Part shown: positions 41,927 to 52,853 of the stretch, piece by piece
Layout of the letters: every line of letters begins with the position of its first letter
Numbering within the stretch: the stretch's first letter is position 1
Assembly: GCF_009363855.1 (NCBI RefSeq)
Contig: NZ_CP045423.1
Span: forward strand, 2,138,001-2,202,000
Source: Microvirga thermotolerans
GTDB taxonomy: Bacteria; Pseudomonadota; Alphaproteobacteria; Rhizobiales; Beijerinckiaceae
Reading direction: 5' to 3'
Length of the DNA stretch: 64,000 bases
Notes under the pieces: model-generated
Database searches by the model: none
Told to the model about the DNA's origin: nothing
Seen by the model: only the letters and a program-made list of their open reading frames with translations
Program-made: the position numbers and the translations under genes

Positions 41927-43813
41927 ATGGCATCCACCCAACCGAAATCGATCTCACGCTCAGCCGCCCGTACAGGTCGGGCACGGCTTCAGGTCGTGAG
42001 CGAGCGCCAGGCACGGGCCGAGGAACGGGCTGCGTCCAAGGCGGCCCGGTCCCGAACCGTTGCATCCCCCGATGCCAAGACCGCTCCGGCCCATCCATGG
42101 ACCGCATTCGGCGACCTTGCGGCCTATGCCTGGGACGTCTCCGAGCGCTCGGTCCTGTTCTGGGACACGCTGCGGCAACGGGCGGACAACATGCTGGCGC
42201 ACGAGCGTGCCGGGAAGCCGCCCCTCCTCGATTTCGACTGCGAAATCCTTCTGGATGCCCGGCGGCTCGAGCGTCCGACCAACTACTCCCTGCTGCGGAT
42301 CACCCGTGTGGGTGACGACTGCCTGGAGGATTGCCTGAGCGCCGGAAAGCCGCCGGTGATCGTCTTCGATCCCCGCGCCGGCCACGGGCCCGGCATCGGC
42401 GGCTTCAAGCGCGACTCCGAGGTTGGCCTGGCGCTCCGGGCCGGACATCCCGTCTACTTCGTGGCATTCGGACCGGAGCCGGTTCCGGGCCAAACCCTGC
42501 GCGATGTCCTCGGCACGCTCCGGCGCTTCGTCGAAGAGGTTGCCAAGCGGCACGAGGGCCGCGCACCCGTTCTGTATGGGAACTGCCAGGCCGGATGGGC
42601 GATCACGATCCTGGCCGCCGACTGCGCCGGCCTCGTCGGACCGGCGGTCCTCAACGGCTCGCCCCTGTCGTACTGGGCCGGGGAGTCCGGCATCAACCCG
42701 ATGCGGATCGCCGGCGGCTTGGTCGGTGGCGCATGGCTCGTCCACCTGCTCGCCGATCTCGGCCAAGGACGGTTCGACGGCGCCTGGCTCGTGCAGAACT
42801 TCGAGAGCCTCAAGCCGGAGGCGGTCTGGGAGAAGTACGCCAATCTGTTCGCCCATATCGAGACCGAGCGGGAGCGCTTCCTGGAATTCGAGCGCTGGTG
42901 GAACGGCTTCTACTTTCTGAGCCGGGAGGAGATCGTCGCCATCGTCGAGAACCTCTTCGTCGGCAACCGGCTGGAGAAAGGCCTCGTGCAGGTCTGCGAC
43001 GGCTGCCATGTCGACTTGCGGCGGATCCGGAACCCGCTGGTGATCTTCGCCTCCTACGGCGACAACATCGCCCCGCCCCATCAAGCCCTCGGCTGGATCC
43101 CGGCGGTTTATGCCACCACCGAGAACCTCAAGCAGGCCGGACAGCGGATCGTTTACCTGACCAACCCGCATGTCGGGCATCTCGGGATCTTCGTCTCCGC
43201 CAAGGTCGCCAACCTGGAGCACCGTGCGATCCTGGCGAATCTCCCCCGAATCGAGGCGCTTGCGCCCGGCCTCTGGGAGATGATGATCGGCAATCCTGCG
43301 ACCGACGCCGGGACCGCAGAGGTCACGTTCGAAGAACGGCGGGTCGAGGATCTGCGGTTCGACTACCCCAGGAGTTCCTTCGAGCGCGTTCGGGCGATTT
43401 CCGAGGCGAACGAGGCGGCGTACCGGACCTTCGTAAGCCCCTGGGTCCAGGCCGCCGTGACGCCGCGGTCCGCGGCCATGGCCGAGGCGCTCCATCCCAT
43501 GCGCGTGAGCCGCACGATGTTCGCGGAGGCCTTCAACCCCTGGATGCGCGGCGTCCACATGCTGGCGGCGATGGAGCAGGATCGCATGCCGCTCCCGCCG
43601 GACAACCCGTTCAAGGCGGCGGAGACGGCCTGGTTCGGCGATGTGACTCGCATGATCGAGACCGGCCGGAGGGTCCGAGACGCCTGGGCGGAGCGCCTGT
43701 TCGAAGCTGCGTTCGGTGGAGGTCCGCCTCCCCGGCCCCGGCAATCAAGCCCCCTAACCGGCACGCTTGACCTTCCCATCATGGGAAGCCTCAGGCTTCC
43801 CCGTATCGCATAG
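41927..43813 (+). CDS. DUF3141 protein, PHA-synthase-like alpha/beta hydrolase
   Basis: A 628-residue soluble protein of the DUF3141 family, distantly related to PHA synthases. The PhaC-like parts include 'YSLLRITRVGD', 'KPPVIVFDPRAGHGPGIGGF' and the nucleophile box 'VLYGNCQAGWAITILAAD' (G-N-C-Q-A-G), with 'GYLTNPHVGHLGIF'-like 'YLTNPHVGHLGIFVSAKVA' for the histidine. The long N-terminal extension is basic. It is out of theme for a copper cluster. A FixK-type box upstream suggests low-oxygen control, as for similar genes near pta/ackA elsewhere. AGGAG precedes the ATG at 41927. Substrate unknown. Confidence 0.85.
   Translation: MASTQPKSISRSAARTGRARLQVVSERQARAEERAASKAARSRTVASPDAKTAPAHPWTAFGDLAAYAWDVSERSVLFWDTLRQRADNMLAHERAGKPPLLDFDCEILLDARRLERPTNYSLLRITRVGDDCLEDCLSAGKPPVIVFDPRAGHGPGIGGFKRDSEVGLALRAGHPVYFVAFGPEPVPGQTLRDVLGTLRRFVEEVAKRHEGRAPVLYGNCQAGWAITILAADCAGLVGPAVLNGSPLSYWAGESGINPMRIAGGLVGGAWLVHLLADLGQGRFDGAWLVQNFESLKPEAVWEKYANLFAHIETERERFLEFERWWNGFYFLSREEIVAIVENLFVGNRLEKGLVQVCDGCHVDLRRIRNPLVIFASYGDNIAPPHQALGWIPAVYATTENLKQAGQRIVYLTNPHVGHLGIFVSAKVANLEHRAILANLPRIEALAPGLWEMMIGNPATDAGTAEVTFEERRVEDLRFDYPRSSFERVRAISEANEAAYRTFVSPWVQAAVTPRSAAMAEALHPMRVSRTMFAEAFNPWMRGVHMLAAMEQDRMPLPPDNPFKAAETAWFGDVTRMIETGRRVRDAWAERLFEAAFGGGPPPRPRQSSPLTGTLDLPIMGSLRLPRIA
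43767..43797 (+). promoter_or_regulatory. MerR/CueR-type copper operator-promoter (site 2)
   Basis: TTGACC at 43767-43772, dyad centre CTTCCCATCATGGGAAG (perfect), and a CAGGCT at 43792-43797 after 19 bases. It lies inside the last fifteen codons of the DUF3141 gene and 38 bases before copA, so copA has its own copper-induced promoter within another gene. Confidence 0.75.
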
Positions 43814-43834
43814 AGGCGCAAGCGGAGAACCGCC

Positions 43835-46231
<2,397 letters not shown>

Positions 46232-46334
46232 TGCCGGTTTGTCCCGAAGTTTGACGGGGCGCAACGTTCGCTCCCCCCGACACGGTAGGGTCTTCCGGTC
46301 GTCCAACCCATGGCCCATAAGCCGATTTGAAGAG

Positions 46335-46748
46335 ATGAACTGGATCCGGAACCAATCCTGGCTTGTGCTGACGGGCATGCTTCTTCTGGCAGCCGCCACG
46401 ATTGTCCTTGGCGGCGGCCGGGCTGCCGCCGCGGATCCCGTCGCTCCGGCACATCCTGCGCGGCTGGCAGCACTCGCCTTGGGCCATGAGGATGCCGGCC
46501 CGGCCGTTGCCCCCGACCACGGCAACGCGCCGGGCGGCGGCGCTCATGACACGGGCGCATTCGGCAGTCTTCCCTGCAATGCGGCCTGTCCCGTCGGCTC
46601 CGCGGGATGCGTGCCGGCCTTATGGACCTCCCATGCAGGCCTTCTCCAAAGGGATGCCGGAAAGGTTCGCATCCGCACCGCGGACGACCTGGTGCTGTCA
46701 GGCCTGCCTCCCGACGCGCAGCTTAAACCTCCCAGACCCATCGCGTGA
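46335..46748 (+). CDS. His/Cys-rich small exported protein, copper cluster paralogue B
   Basis: A 137-residue protein with an N-terminal hydrophobic segment 'WLVLTGMLLLAAATIVLGGG', a His-bearing stretch ('HPARLAALALGHED', 'PDHGNAPGGGAHD'), cysteines in 'CNAACPVGSAGC', and the end 'RTADDLVLSGLPPDAQLKPP' then 'RPIA'. Order and spacing match the protein at 36408, so the two are likely paralogues of an unnamed copper-linked family. It follows copA with about 100 bases between and may be in its transcript. Function is unknown; metal binding is inferred. Confidence 0.65.
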   Translation: MNWIRNQSWLVLTGMLLLAAATIVLGGGRAAAADPVAPAHPARLAALALGHEDAGPAVAPDHGNAPGGGAHDTGAFGSLPCNAACPVGSAGCVPALWTSHAGLLQRDAGKVRIRTADDLVLSGLPPDAQLKPPRPIA

Positions 46749-46883
46749 CACGCTCCTGAAGCCGTGGCCCTCGGACGCATCTCCTGTGATGCGGCCTGCG
46801 ACACAATCCAAGGGCCATTTCCGAACCGGATCTGACGCGACAATCGCTCAGGCCGCTCCACCGAAATTCAGAAGGACAACGCG

Positions 46884-47915
46884 ATGTCCGCACGCGCACC
46901 CCAATTCGCCCTCGCCCTCGTGGCGTCTCTTGGCGCCATGGCTCTTGGTGCCATGTCTCTCGGCGCTGCCGGCGCCCAGGCCGGCACAATCTATGTGGCC
47001 AACGAGAATGGGCAGAGCATCTCCATCACCGACGCCGAAACCTCTAGGAGCGTCACGGTCCCGATCCCCATCTCGCCGCACAACGTCGACCTGACTTCGG
47101 ACGGCCGGCTTTTGCTGGCAACCGGCATGCCCGCAGGCGGCTCCGGCGGTCACGCCGCCCATGGCCCGTCGGGCGGCCAGCTCGTCCTCATCGACGTGTC
47201 CGGCAGCATGCCAGGCTCACCGGAAGCCGTGCCGGTGGGAGGGCACCCGGCGCACGTGGTTCCCGATGCAAAGGGGCGTTTCGCCTACCTGACCGATGCC
47301 GACACCAGCTCGGTGATCGTCGTCGATCTTGCCGGCCGTAAGGTGACCGAGCGCATCCCTGTGCAGAACTACCCGCACGGCCTGCGTCTATCGCCGGACG
47401 GCAGCCTGCTGGCGGTCGCCAACATGAAAAGCGGCACGGTCTCGCTCGTGGACACGCGGGATCTGGAGAACGTCGAGCACGTTCCCGTCGGCCGCGGGCC
47501 GGTGCAGGTCGCGTTCGACCCGAGCGGACGAACCCTGGTGGTCTCCCTCAACGGCGAGAACAAGATCGCCATTGTCGACGTCGCCTCCCGCAAGGTGCTG
47601 CGGACGGCGCCCGTCGGCCGCGGGCCGGTGCAGGTCTTCGTCACGCCGGACGGCAAGCGGGCTCTCGTCGCCAACCAGGGTTCGGCGGCGAAGCCCGACG
47701 ACCGGGTCTCGGTGGTCTCGCTCGACAGCGGGGAGACGGTGAAGACCGTGACGGTCGGCAAGGGTGCCCATGGCGTGGTCATCGACCGTGACGGCGACAC
47801 GGCCTACGTCACCAACACCTACGAGAACACCGTGTCCGCCATCGATCTGAAGGACCTCGCCGCGGAGAAAACCTATCCGGTCGGGAAAGGACCGAACGGA
47901 ATCGCCGCCCGCTAG
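46884..47915 (+). CDS. YVTN beta-propeller exported protein (YncE type)
   Basis: A 343-residue exported seven-bladed propeller. After a signal peptide, blades repeat the 'TIYVANENGQSISITDAE', 'FAYLTDADTSSVIVVDL', 'LLAVANMKSGTVSLVDT' and 'TAYVTNTYENTVSAIDL' pattern. Two blades share 'PVGRGPVQV', showing recent duplication. Related propellers occur near copper oxidases and may bind metals or proteins. The region between blades one and two has a His-bearing insert ('GGHAAHGPSGG'). Its role here is not known. Confidence 0.85.
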   Translation: MSARAPQFALALVASLGAMALGAMSLGAAGAQAGTIYVANENGQSISITDAETSRSVTVPIPISPHNVDLTSDGRLLLATGMPAGGSGGHAAHGPSGGQLVLIDVSGSMPGSPEAVPVGGHPAHVVPDAKGRFAYLTDADTSSVIVVDLAGRKVTERIPVQNYPHGLRLSPDGSLLAVANMKSGTVSLVDTRDLENVEHVPVGRGPVQVAFDPSGRTLVVSLNGENKIAIVDVASRKVLRTAPVGRGPVQVFVTPDGKRALVANQGSAAKPDDRVSVVSLDSGETVKTVTVGKGAHGVVIDRDGDTAYVTNTYENTVSAIDLKDLAAEKTYPVGKGPNGIAAR

Positions 47916-47974
47916 CGTCTCAGGGCGGAAGGACCTCGCTTGGCCGAGGAGCGAATCCACCAAGCCTCGGCCGT

Positions 47975-47988
47975 TTGAGCGAAATCAA
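47975..47988 (+). promoter_or_regulatory. FNR/FixK-like box upstream of the DUF2933 gene
   Basis: TTGAG-CGAA-ATCAA differs from the consensus at one base. CAGAAT at 48011-48016 gives a fair -10 at the spacing expected for an activator at -41. It lies 55 bases before the ATG at 48044, the same layout as the box at 41865. Confidence 0.5.
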
Positions 47989-48043
47989 AGCGGCCGGGGC
48001 GCATACGGACCAGAATTCCAAAGGCTAACGGAAAGCTCTCCCC

Positions 48044-48280
48044 ATGCACACCACACCTCATATTCCCGAAGCGCCGCCGAAAAACTGGCGCAGGGTCCTG
48101 GTCGGCACGCCCCTGGGCTGGGCCGTGACGCTCGCGCTGGCTGCTCTGGGCGTCTACCTCTTCGTGAACCACACGGGCCACATCGTGGCTGCCCTGCCCT
48201 ACCTGCTGCTGATGGCCTGCCCGCTCATGCATTTCTTCATGCATGGGAGCCACGGCCATCGTCATGGAAAGCCTGAGTGA
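48044..48280 (+). CDS. DUF2933 small membrane protein
   Basis: A 78-residue protein with two hydrophobic segments ('PLGWAVTLALAALGVYLFV' and 'IVAALPYLLLMACPLMHFF') and a His-rich end 'MHGSHGHRHGKPE'. This is the DUF2933 pattern, found in copper and heavy-metal clusters, including 'ACPLMHFFMHG'. It likely sits in the inner membrane with His and Met available for metal contact. It has its own upstream control region. Function unknown. Confidence 0.85.
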   Translation: MHTTPHIPEAPPKNWRRVLVGTPLGWAVTLALAALGVYLFVNHTGHIVAALPYLLLMACPLMHFFMHGSHGHRHGKPE

Positions 48281-48450
48281 CCGCCGCGGTACTCAAGTGC
48301 CTGCGGCGGGGCGGGTTCGGGGCGGGCGTGGCCGATGCTGCGGTTCATGACTGCGGCATGGTCCGACCGGCTCCCGCCCCCACGAAACGAAAATCGCGCC
48401 GACAATAGTCCTCCCTGGCAATGGACCGGGTCTACAAAGGAGAGCCTGCC

Positions 48451-49191
48451 ATGAAGACACCCCTTCTCGCCGCCGTTCTGGTCGCCTTCGCCGCGCCCGT
48501 CCTGGCCCAATCGCCCGCCGAGCACGATCAGCACCATCCCGGCGGGACCTCCGTCACCCAAGCCCAGTCCACGCCCCCTGCCCAACCTCAGACGCCGCCC
48601 GCGCAGCCTGGGTCGCAAATGCCGATGGGGCAGATGATGCAAAGCCAGGGGATGATGGGCCAGGGGACGATGGGACAAGGCATGATGCAGGGCCGCGGCA
48701 TGATGGGCGGCATGATGCAAGGTCAGGGTCAGGGCCGGGCCATGATGGGCCGCTTCTCGCCCGAGGACATGAAGGCCTTCGTCGACGCCCAGATCGCCGC
48801 GATCCACGCCGGGCTGAAGCTGTCGGCCGATCAGGAGAAGCTGTGGCCTCCCGTCGAAGCCGCCATTCGCAACCTCGCGACGCTGCACCTCAGCCATATC
48901 CAAGCCATGCGCCAGAACCGGGGTGCGATGGCCGGCGACCGGGTCGCCCTGATCCGCGCCATGGCCGAGCGCATGAGCCAGGGAGCGGACGCCCTGCGCA
49001 AGCTCGCCGATGCCGCGGCTCCGCTCTACGCCACCCTCGACGAGGCGCAGAAGAACCGCTTGCAGGTTCTCGCGCCCATGGGTCCCCGTGGCATCATGGG
49101 ACCGGGCGCGACGATGGGATTCGGCAGGATGGGCTCCGGAGGCGCCATGATGGGCGACGACGATGACGGCGACGGCCAGGACAGCCGTTGA
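48451..49191 (+). CDS. Met-rich Spy/CpxP-like periplasmic protein
   Basis: A 246-residue exported protein. The N-terminal third after the signal is proline/glutamine-rich and then very rich in Met and Gly ('GQMMQSQGMMGQGTMGQGMM' and more). The C-terminal half is a helical LTXXQ/Spy-like domain ('AAIHAGLKLSADQEKLWPPV', 'LADAAAPLYATLDEAQKNRL'). Spy-like proteins are chaperones; the Met repeat suggests a copper store. AAGGAGAG precedes ATG 48451. The repeat region is low-complexity and may vary in length between strains. Confidence 0.8.
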   Translation: MKTPLLAAVLVAFAAPVLAQSPAEHDQHHPGGTSVTQAQSTPPAQPQTPPAQPGSQMPMGQMMQSQGMMGQGTMGQGMMQGRGMMGGMMQGQGQGRAMMGRFSPEDMKAFVDAQIAAIHAGLKLSADQEKLWPPVEAAIRNLATLHLSHIQAMRQNRGAMAGDRVALIRAMAERMSQGADALRKLADAAAPLYATLDEAQKNRLQVLAPMGPRGIMGPGATMGFGRMGSGGAMMGDDDDGDGQDSR

Positions 49192-49271
49192 GGCGGCATC
49201 GGGCCCCGTCGTCGGACGCGGCCCGCAGATACGCGGAAGGGGGCCCCTGCGGTGGCGGGAGCTCCGCAGCT

Positions 49272-49778
49272 TCACCGATTGCCTTCCTTCCTGGCGTTCT
49301 TCCGGAGCCACTCCTTCATCTCGGCGATCTCCTGGCCCTGCTCCTTGATCGTTTTTTCGGCCATCTTCTTGGCCTCGGCGTTGTCGCCGCTCTTGATGAC
49401 CACGTTGGCCATGTCGATCGCGCCCTGGTGGTGGGCGATCATCCCGCAGATGAAGGCGACGTCCGCGTCCTTGGCCATGATGCCGGTCATCATCGGACCG
49501 TGCATCTTCACCATCGCCTGCATGTAGCCCTTCTGGGCCTCCGGCATGTTGGCCGTCATGCCCTGCATGTTCTGCATCATGCCTGACATGTTCATGCCCT
49601 GCATGATCTCCATCTGGCCGCTCGCCTGCACTGCCGCCCGGCATTCTTCGGGCAGGCTGTCGGCCGACAGGGTCATCTGGCTCCCCAAGGGATGCTGCAT
49701 CTGGGGCTGCTGGGCCAGAGCGCCCCAGGCGCTGACGGAGGCGACGGCGGTGGCAAGGGCGATCATCCGGAAGGTCAT
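49272..49778 (-). CDS. DUF305 exported protein
   Basis: A 168-residue protein: signal peptide (about 22 residues), a Met-rich linker ('MEIMQGMNMSGMMQNMQGM') and a DUF305 domain with 'DVAFICGMIAHHQGAIDMAN', 'MAEKTIKEQGQEIAEMKEWL'. The HH-Q and Met pattern is thought to bind metal. It is the only minus-strand gene in the copper cluster, and its start faces the copZ-like gene with the CueR-type site 3 between them. GAGGAAA precedes the ATG at 49778. It is a relative of the DUF305 part of the fusion at 41144. Confidence 0.88.
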   Translation of the reverse strand: MTFRMIALATAVASVSAWGALAQQPQMQHPLGSQMTLSADSLPEECRAAVQASGQMEIMQGMNMSGMMQNMQGMTANMPEAQKGYMQAMVKMHGPMMTGIMAKDADVAFICGMIAHHQGAIDMANVVIKSGDNAEAKKMAEKTIKEQGQEIAEMKEWLRKNARKEGNR

Positions 49779-49978
49779 GGCGGTTTCCTCGTTCACGATT
49801 CAGGGTCCGGGCGCCGCGCGAGAACCAGGGTCACGCCGAGCCGAAGCGACGGACCGGCGGGGCACGGAGCGGACCGGATCGTCCACGGCATTGCCGTTGG
49901 ACCGGTGCGCCAACAGATGCCTTCGACTCTCGGTTCCCCGATGCGCTCCGCCCCTCGAGCAGATCGACCCATACCCCC

Positions 49979-50009
49979 TTGACCTTGCCATCGTGGGAAG
50001 GTGCAGGAT
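49979..50009 (+). promoter_or_regulatory. MerR/CueR-type copper operator-promoter (site 3)
   Basis: TTGACC at 49979-49984, dyad ACCTTGCCAT-C-GTGGGAAGGT (49982-50002), and CAGGAT at 50004-50009 after a 19-base spacer. It lies 35 bases before the CopZ-like gene and in the divergent region with the DUF305 gene. Confidence 0.75.
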
Positions 50010-50043
50010 GCATGTATCGTCACTTTGATACGGAGAACACACC

Positions 50044-50301
50044 ATGTGCGGATGCAACGCCCACCAGGGCAATGCCGATCGGGTCGTCGAGCGCGATCCT
50101 TCCGCCTTGACCCTGCGGGTCGAGGACATGACCTGCGGCCACTGCGCCGGAACGATCAAGAAGGCCATCGAGACGGGCCTGCCCGGCACGAGCGTCGAGG
50201 CCGATCCCGCCTCCAAGCTTGTCTCGGTCCGGGGCAGCACTGATTTGACTTCCATCAAGGCCCTCGTGACCGAAGCGGGTTACACCCCGACCGTAGCCTG
50301 A
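50044..50301 (+). CDS. copZ: CopZ-like HMA copper chaperone
   Basis: An 85-residue cytoplasmic heavy-metal-associated protein. The metal motif is MTCGHC, followed by 'IKKAIETGLPGTSVEADPAS' and 'SIKALVTEAGYTP', a full beta-alpha-beta HMA fold. An extra N-terminal 'MCGCNAHQGN' adds two cysteines and a histidine. It should carry Cu(I) to copA. It starts 35 bases after CueR-type site 3 and 11 bases before the DUF411 gene. Confidence 0.88.
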   Translation: MCGCNAHQGNADRVVERDPSALTLRVEDMTCGHCAGTIKKAIETGLPGTSVEADPASKLVSVRGSTDLTSIKALVTEAGYTPTVA

Positions 50302-50312
50302 AGGAGATTTCC

Positions 50313-50786
50313 ATGCTCGACCGCCGCCGTTTCCTGACCGTCCTTGGAGCCACGGGCGCCGCCCTTGTGGCCGGACAGGCCTTTGCGCAGGCAGCCTTGC
50401 CCAAGGTCGTCGTCACCAAGGACCCGAACTGCGGCTGCTGCGGCGGTTGGGTGGACCACATGAAGGCGGCCGGTTTCCCGGTGGAAGTCGTCACGACCCC
50501 GCAGGTCAACCGGGTGAAGGCGCGCCTCGGGGTGCCGGACGATCTCGCCTCCTGCCACACCGCCGAGGTCGGCGGCTACGTGATCGAGGGCCACGTGCCG
50601 GCGGACGCGGTCAAGCGCCTGCTGGCCGAGAAGCCCCAGGCCAAGGGGCTCGCCGTCCCCGGCATGCCGGTCGGCTCGCCGGGCATGGAGGTCCAGGGCG
50701 CCGACCCGGACACCTACGAGGTCGTGCTGTTCGGGCCCAAGGGCCAGAGCGTCTTCGCCCGCTACCAGGGCACACGCCCGGTCTGA
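50313..50786 (+). CDS. DUF411 exported metal-binding protein
   Basis: A 157-residue protein with a Tat-like signal ('DRRRFLTVLGATGAALVAG') and one DUF411 domain: 'VTKDPNCGCCGGWVDHMKAA', 'ASCHTAEVGGYVIEGHVPAD', 'LAVPGMPVGSPGME' and a closing 'FARYQGTRPV'. DUF411 proteins occur in copper clusters, where the CGCC and CHT parts are likely metal sites. AAGGAG precedes the ATG. It ends the copper cluster on the plus strand. Function is not firmly known. Confidence 0.9.
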   Translation: MLDRRRFLTVLGATGAALVAGQAFAQAALPKVVVTKDPNCGCCGGWVDHMKAAGFPVEVVTTPQVNRVKARLGVPDDLASCHTAEVGGYVIEGHVPADAVKRLLAEKPQAKGLAVPGMPVGSPGMEVQGADPDTYEVVLFGPKGQSVFARYQGTRPV

Positions 50787-50794
50787 TCCGCCCC

Positions 50795-50914
50795 GAGGCG
50801 ACCGAGCCGGCGGTCGCCCTGCTCCCGATGACCGAAGGACGCGAGGTGGCGGAGGACGATCGCTCGAAAGGGCTGCCCCTGCGCCGGCACCCGCTCGCCT
50901 TCCTGCGCCACGCC
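50795..50914 (+). pseudogene. Fragment resembling error-prone DNA polymerase DnaE2
   Basis: About 40 codons directly after the DUF411 stop, in another frame, read 'EPAVALLPMTEGREVAEDDR' then 'SKGLPLRRHPLAFLR', which matches the C-terminal region of DnaE2/ImuC ('E.V.DYR..GLSL..HP.AFLR'). It has no start and the similarity stops soon after. It is a remnant, perhaps left when the copper cluster joined this site. I see no imuA or imuB intact. Confidence 0.55.
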
Positions 50915-51041
50915 CGGAAAGCTGACGATGCAATCGATTCGGGTCGTCGCGGGACAAGTTCCGGTGCTTCAAGCCTGTTGACACCGCCCTACCCCCTCAT
51001 AACCCTAGGCGACAGAGCTGCGATGCCTTAGAGTAATTTTG

Positions 51042-52508
51042 ATGCTCCCGCGTATCATCGCCACCGTCTGCTTGTCCCTTCTTCTGTCCACGGGAGCCGG
51101 GGCTCAGGGCGGCGATCCCAATTTCCGCGAAGCGGAGCGCCTGTTTCTCAAACTGGACATCGAGACACGCCTCTTCTTCCAGATTGCACTGACGAGTGCC
51201 GGCTACTGGACCGCCGTCCCCAACGTGAACTATTCGAGGCGCCTGCACCGAGCCATTCAGGAATACCAGACCTCCCGCGGCGAAAGTGCCACCGGGCTCC
51301 TGACCGAGAAGCAGATCAGGGACCTGATCGACAGCGGAGCGACGGTCCTGAAGGATTGGCGCTTCCGCTCCATCGGTCACCCGACCCGTGGGCGGCTCCT
51401 CTGGGTTCCCATGGGGCTGAACCTTCTCGCGGAGCGCACGTCTGCCGGCGCCCTGGTGAAGGAACCGAAGAACCGCTTCAAGCTGAGCTTCAATTCATAC
51501 GACGGCGTCGACGTTCGCACCGCATACGGCCTCACGCTGAACGAGATGGTCTCCAGCGGAGACAACATACTCTACAAGATCCTGCGGGACGACTTCTTCG
51601 TCATCGCCGGGAACCAGGGACGCTACAATCGCTACGTCCGCTATCACACCGACGGCAGCGGCATTCTCGGCTTCGACATGTCCTGGTCCACCGAGGAGCC
51701 GCCGATCTACGGCAACCGTCTGGTCACGGTGATTTCCGGCTCCTTCTGGGCCTCCATGACCGGCGCTCCTTTCCCGAGGATCGAGCCCGCCCGGTATCCA
51801 TGGGAGGCGCCGCCCGTGGCGCAAACACCCGGCCCTTCCACGAGCGCCGCCACGGCGCCGAGCGCCCCCGCTCCCAAGGAGGAGCGCGGCGTGTCCTCCG
51901 GCACCGGGTTCTTCGTGTCCGACAAGGGACACATCGTCTCGAACCACCACGTCGTCGACTCCTGCACGACCGTGATGGTCAAGGCCGGCCAGTCGCCGCC
52001 GCGGACCGCGACGGTTCTGGCCAGGGACAAGGCGAACGATCTTGCGCTCCTGAAGGTCGAGCAGACGCCGCCTGCGGTGGCGGAACTGCGCTTCGGCCTG
52101 CGGCTGGGCGAGCCGGTCGCCGTGTTCGGCTATCCCTTGTCCGACGTTCTCGCGCGTACCGGCAACTTTACCCTGGGCAACGTCACGGCCCTGGCCGGGC
52201 TCGGCGACGACGCCCGCCACGTCCAGATCTCCGCCCCCGTCCAGCAGGGCAATTCCGGCGGTCCGCTGCTCGACGAGGCGGGGAACGTCGTCGGGGTCGT
52301 GACCTACAAGCTCAATGCGCTCAAGTCCGCGGCCTTGTCGGGTGACATTCCCCAGAACGTCAACTTCGCCGTCAAGGTGACGGCCCTCTCCAATTTCCTC
52401 GACGTGAACCAGGTGTCCTACCGGACGGGCGCGGCCGGCGCCGCCCTGAAGCCGGCCGATCTCGCCGAGAAAGCGCAGAGCATCAGCGTCTATATCGAGT
52501 GCAGGTAA
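51042..52508 (+). CDS. Trypsin-like serine protease with peptidoglycan-binding-like N-terminal part
   Basis: A 488-residue exported protein. After the signal peptide comes a peptidoglycan-binding-like fold ('RRLHRAIQEYQTSRGESATG', then 'LLTEKQIRDLID'). A beta-rich middle follows to about 270, then a trypsin-like domain with the triad in 'VSNHHVVDSC' (His), 'DKANDLALLKVE' (Asp) and 'APVQQGNSGGPLLDEAGNV' (Ser). It lacks PDZ domains, unlike DegP. It probably works in the cell wall or periplasm; substrates unknown. ATG 51042 is used, and TTG 51039 is an alternative. No copper link is evident. Confidence 0.88.
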   Translation: MLPRIIATVCLSLLLSTGAGAQGGDPNFREAERLFLKLDIETRLFFQIALTSAGYWTAVPNVNYSRRLHRAIQEYQTSRGESATGLLTEKQIRDLIDSGATVLKDWRFRSIGHPTRGRLLWVPMGLNLLAERTSAGALVKEPKNRFKLSFNSYDGVDVRTAYGLTLNEMVSSGDNILYKILRDDFFVIAGNQGRYNRYVRYHTDGSGILGFDMSWSTEEPPIYGNRLVTVISGSFWASMTGAPFPRIEPARYPWEAPPVAQTPGPSTSAATAPSAPAPKEERGVSSGTGFFVSDKGHIVSNHHVVDSCTTVMVKAGQSPPRTATVLARDKANDLALLKVEQTPPAVAELRFGLRLGEPVAVFGYPLSDVLARTGNFTLGNVTALAGLGDDARHVQISAPVQQGNSGGPLLDEAGNVVGVVTYKLNALKSAALSGDIPQNVNFAVKVTALSNFLDVNQVSYRTGAAGAALKPADLAEKAQSISVYIECR

Positions 52509-52577
52509 ACCGGCCGCCCCGGCATCCCGAGGAATACGACGCTCGTCCCTCGGTCGGCATGCGAGAGCCGATCCCGG

Positions 52578-52727
52578 TCAGGCAACAGGGCCGTCGGGAT
52601 CGGGCGGAGTTCGGGCCCAGGCGAAGACGCGCTCCTGCTCCTCCCGGAGGAAGGCGTCCTCGTTCAGGACCTTGCGCCCCAGCCACCGGGCGGCGCTGAG
52701 GAAGCCCTCAAGAGTATAGGCGTCCAT
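52578..52727 (-). CDS. Small hypothetical protein, 49 residues
   Basis: An open frame on the minus strand encodes 'MDAYTLEGFLSAARWLGRKV' then 'LNEDAFLREEQERVFAWART' and a proline-rich end. Its regular helix pattern and base use look coding, but it is short and has only a weak GGCGAG site before the ATG. No family recognised. It lies between the protease gene and the tRNA fragment. Confidence 0.4.
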   Translation of the reverse strand: MDAYTLEGFLSAARWLGRKVLNEDAFLREEQERVFAWARTPPDPDGPVA

Positions 52728-52801
52728 CTCGCCGGTCTGCCGGCTGTGCTTGTCGACACGGCGCGACCGCCGCCTATTGCTGTCAGGATCGGAAACGACA
52801 A

Positions 52802-52821
52802 AGCCGCCTCAGGAGGCGGCT
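52802..52821 (-). terminator. Terminator downstream of the tRNA-Pro(GGG) site
   Basis: AGCCGCCT pairs with AGGCGGCT around a four-base loop, and on the minus strand TTTGTC follows. It sits 33 bases past the tRNA 3' end and was presumably the tRNA's terminator before integration. Confidence 0.6.
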
Positions 52822-52853
52822 CCGTGTAAGCTGCTGTAACGCCAGCAGTAAGA

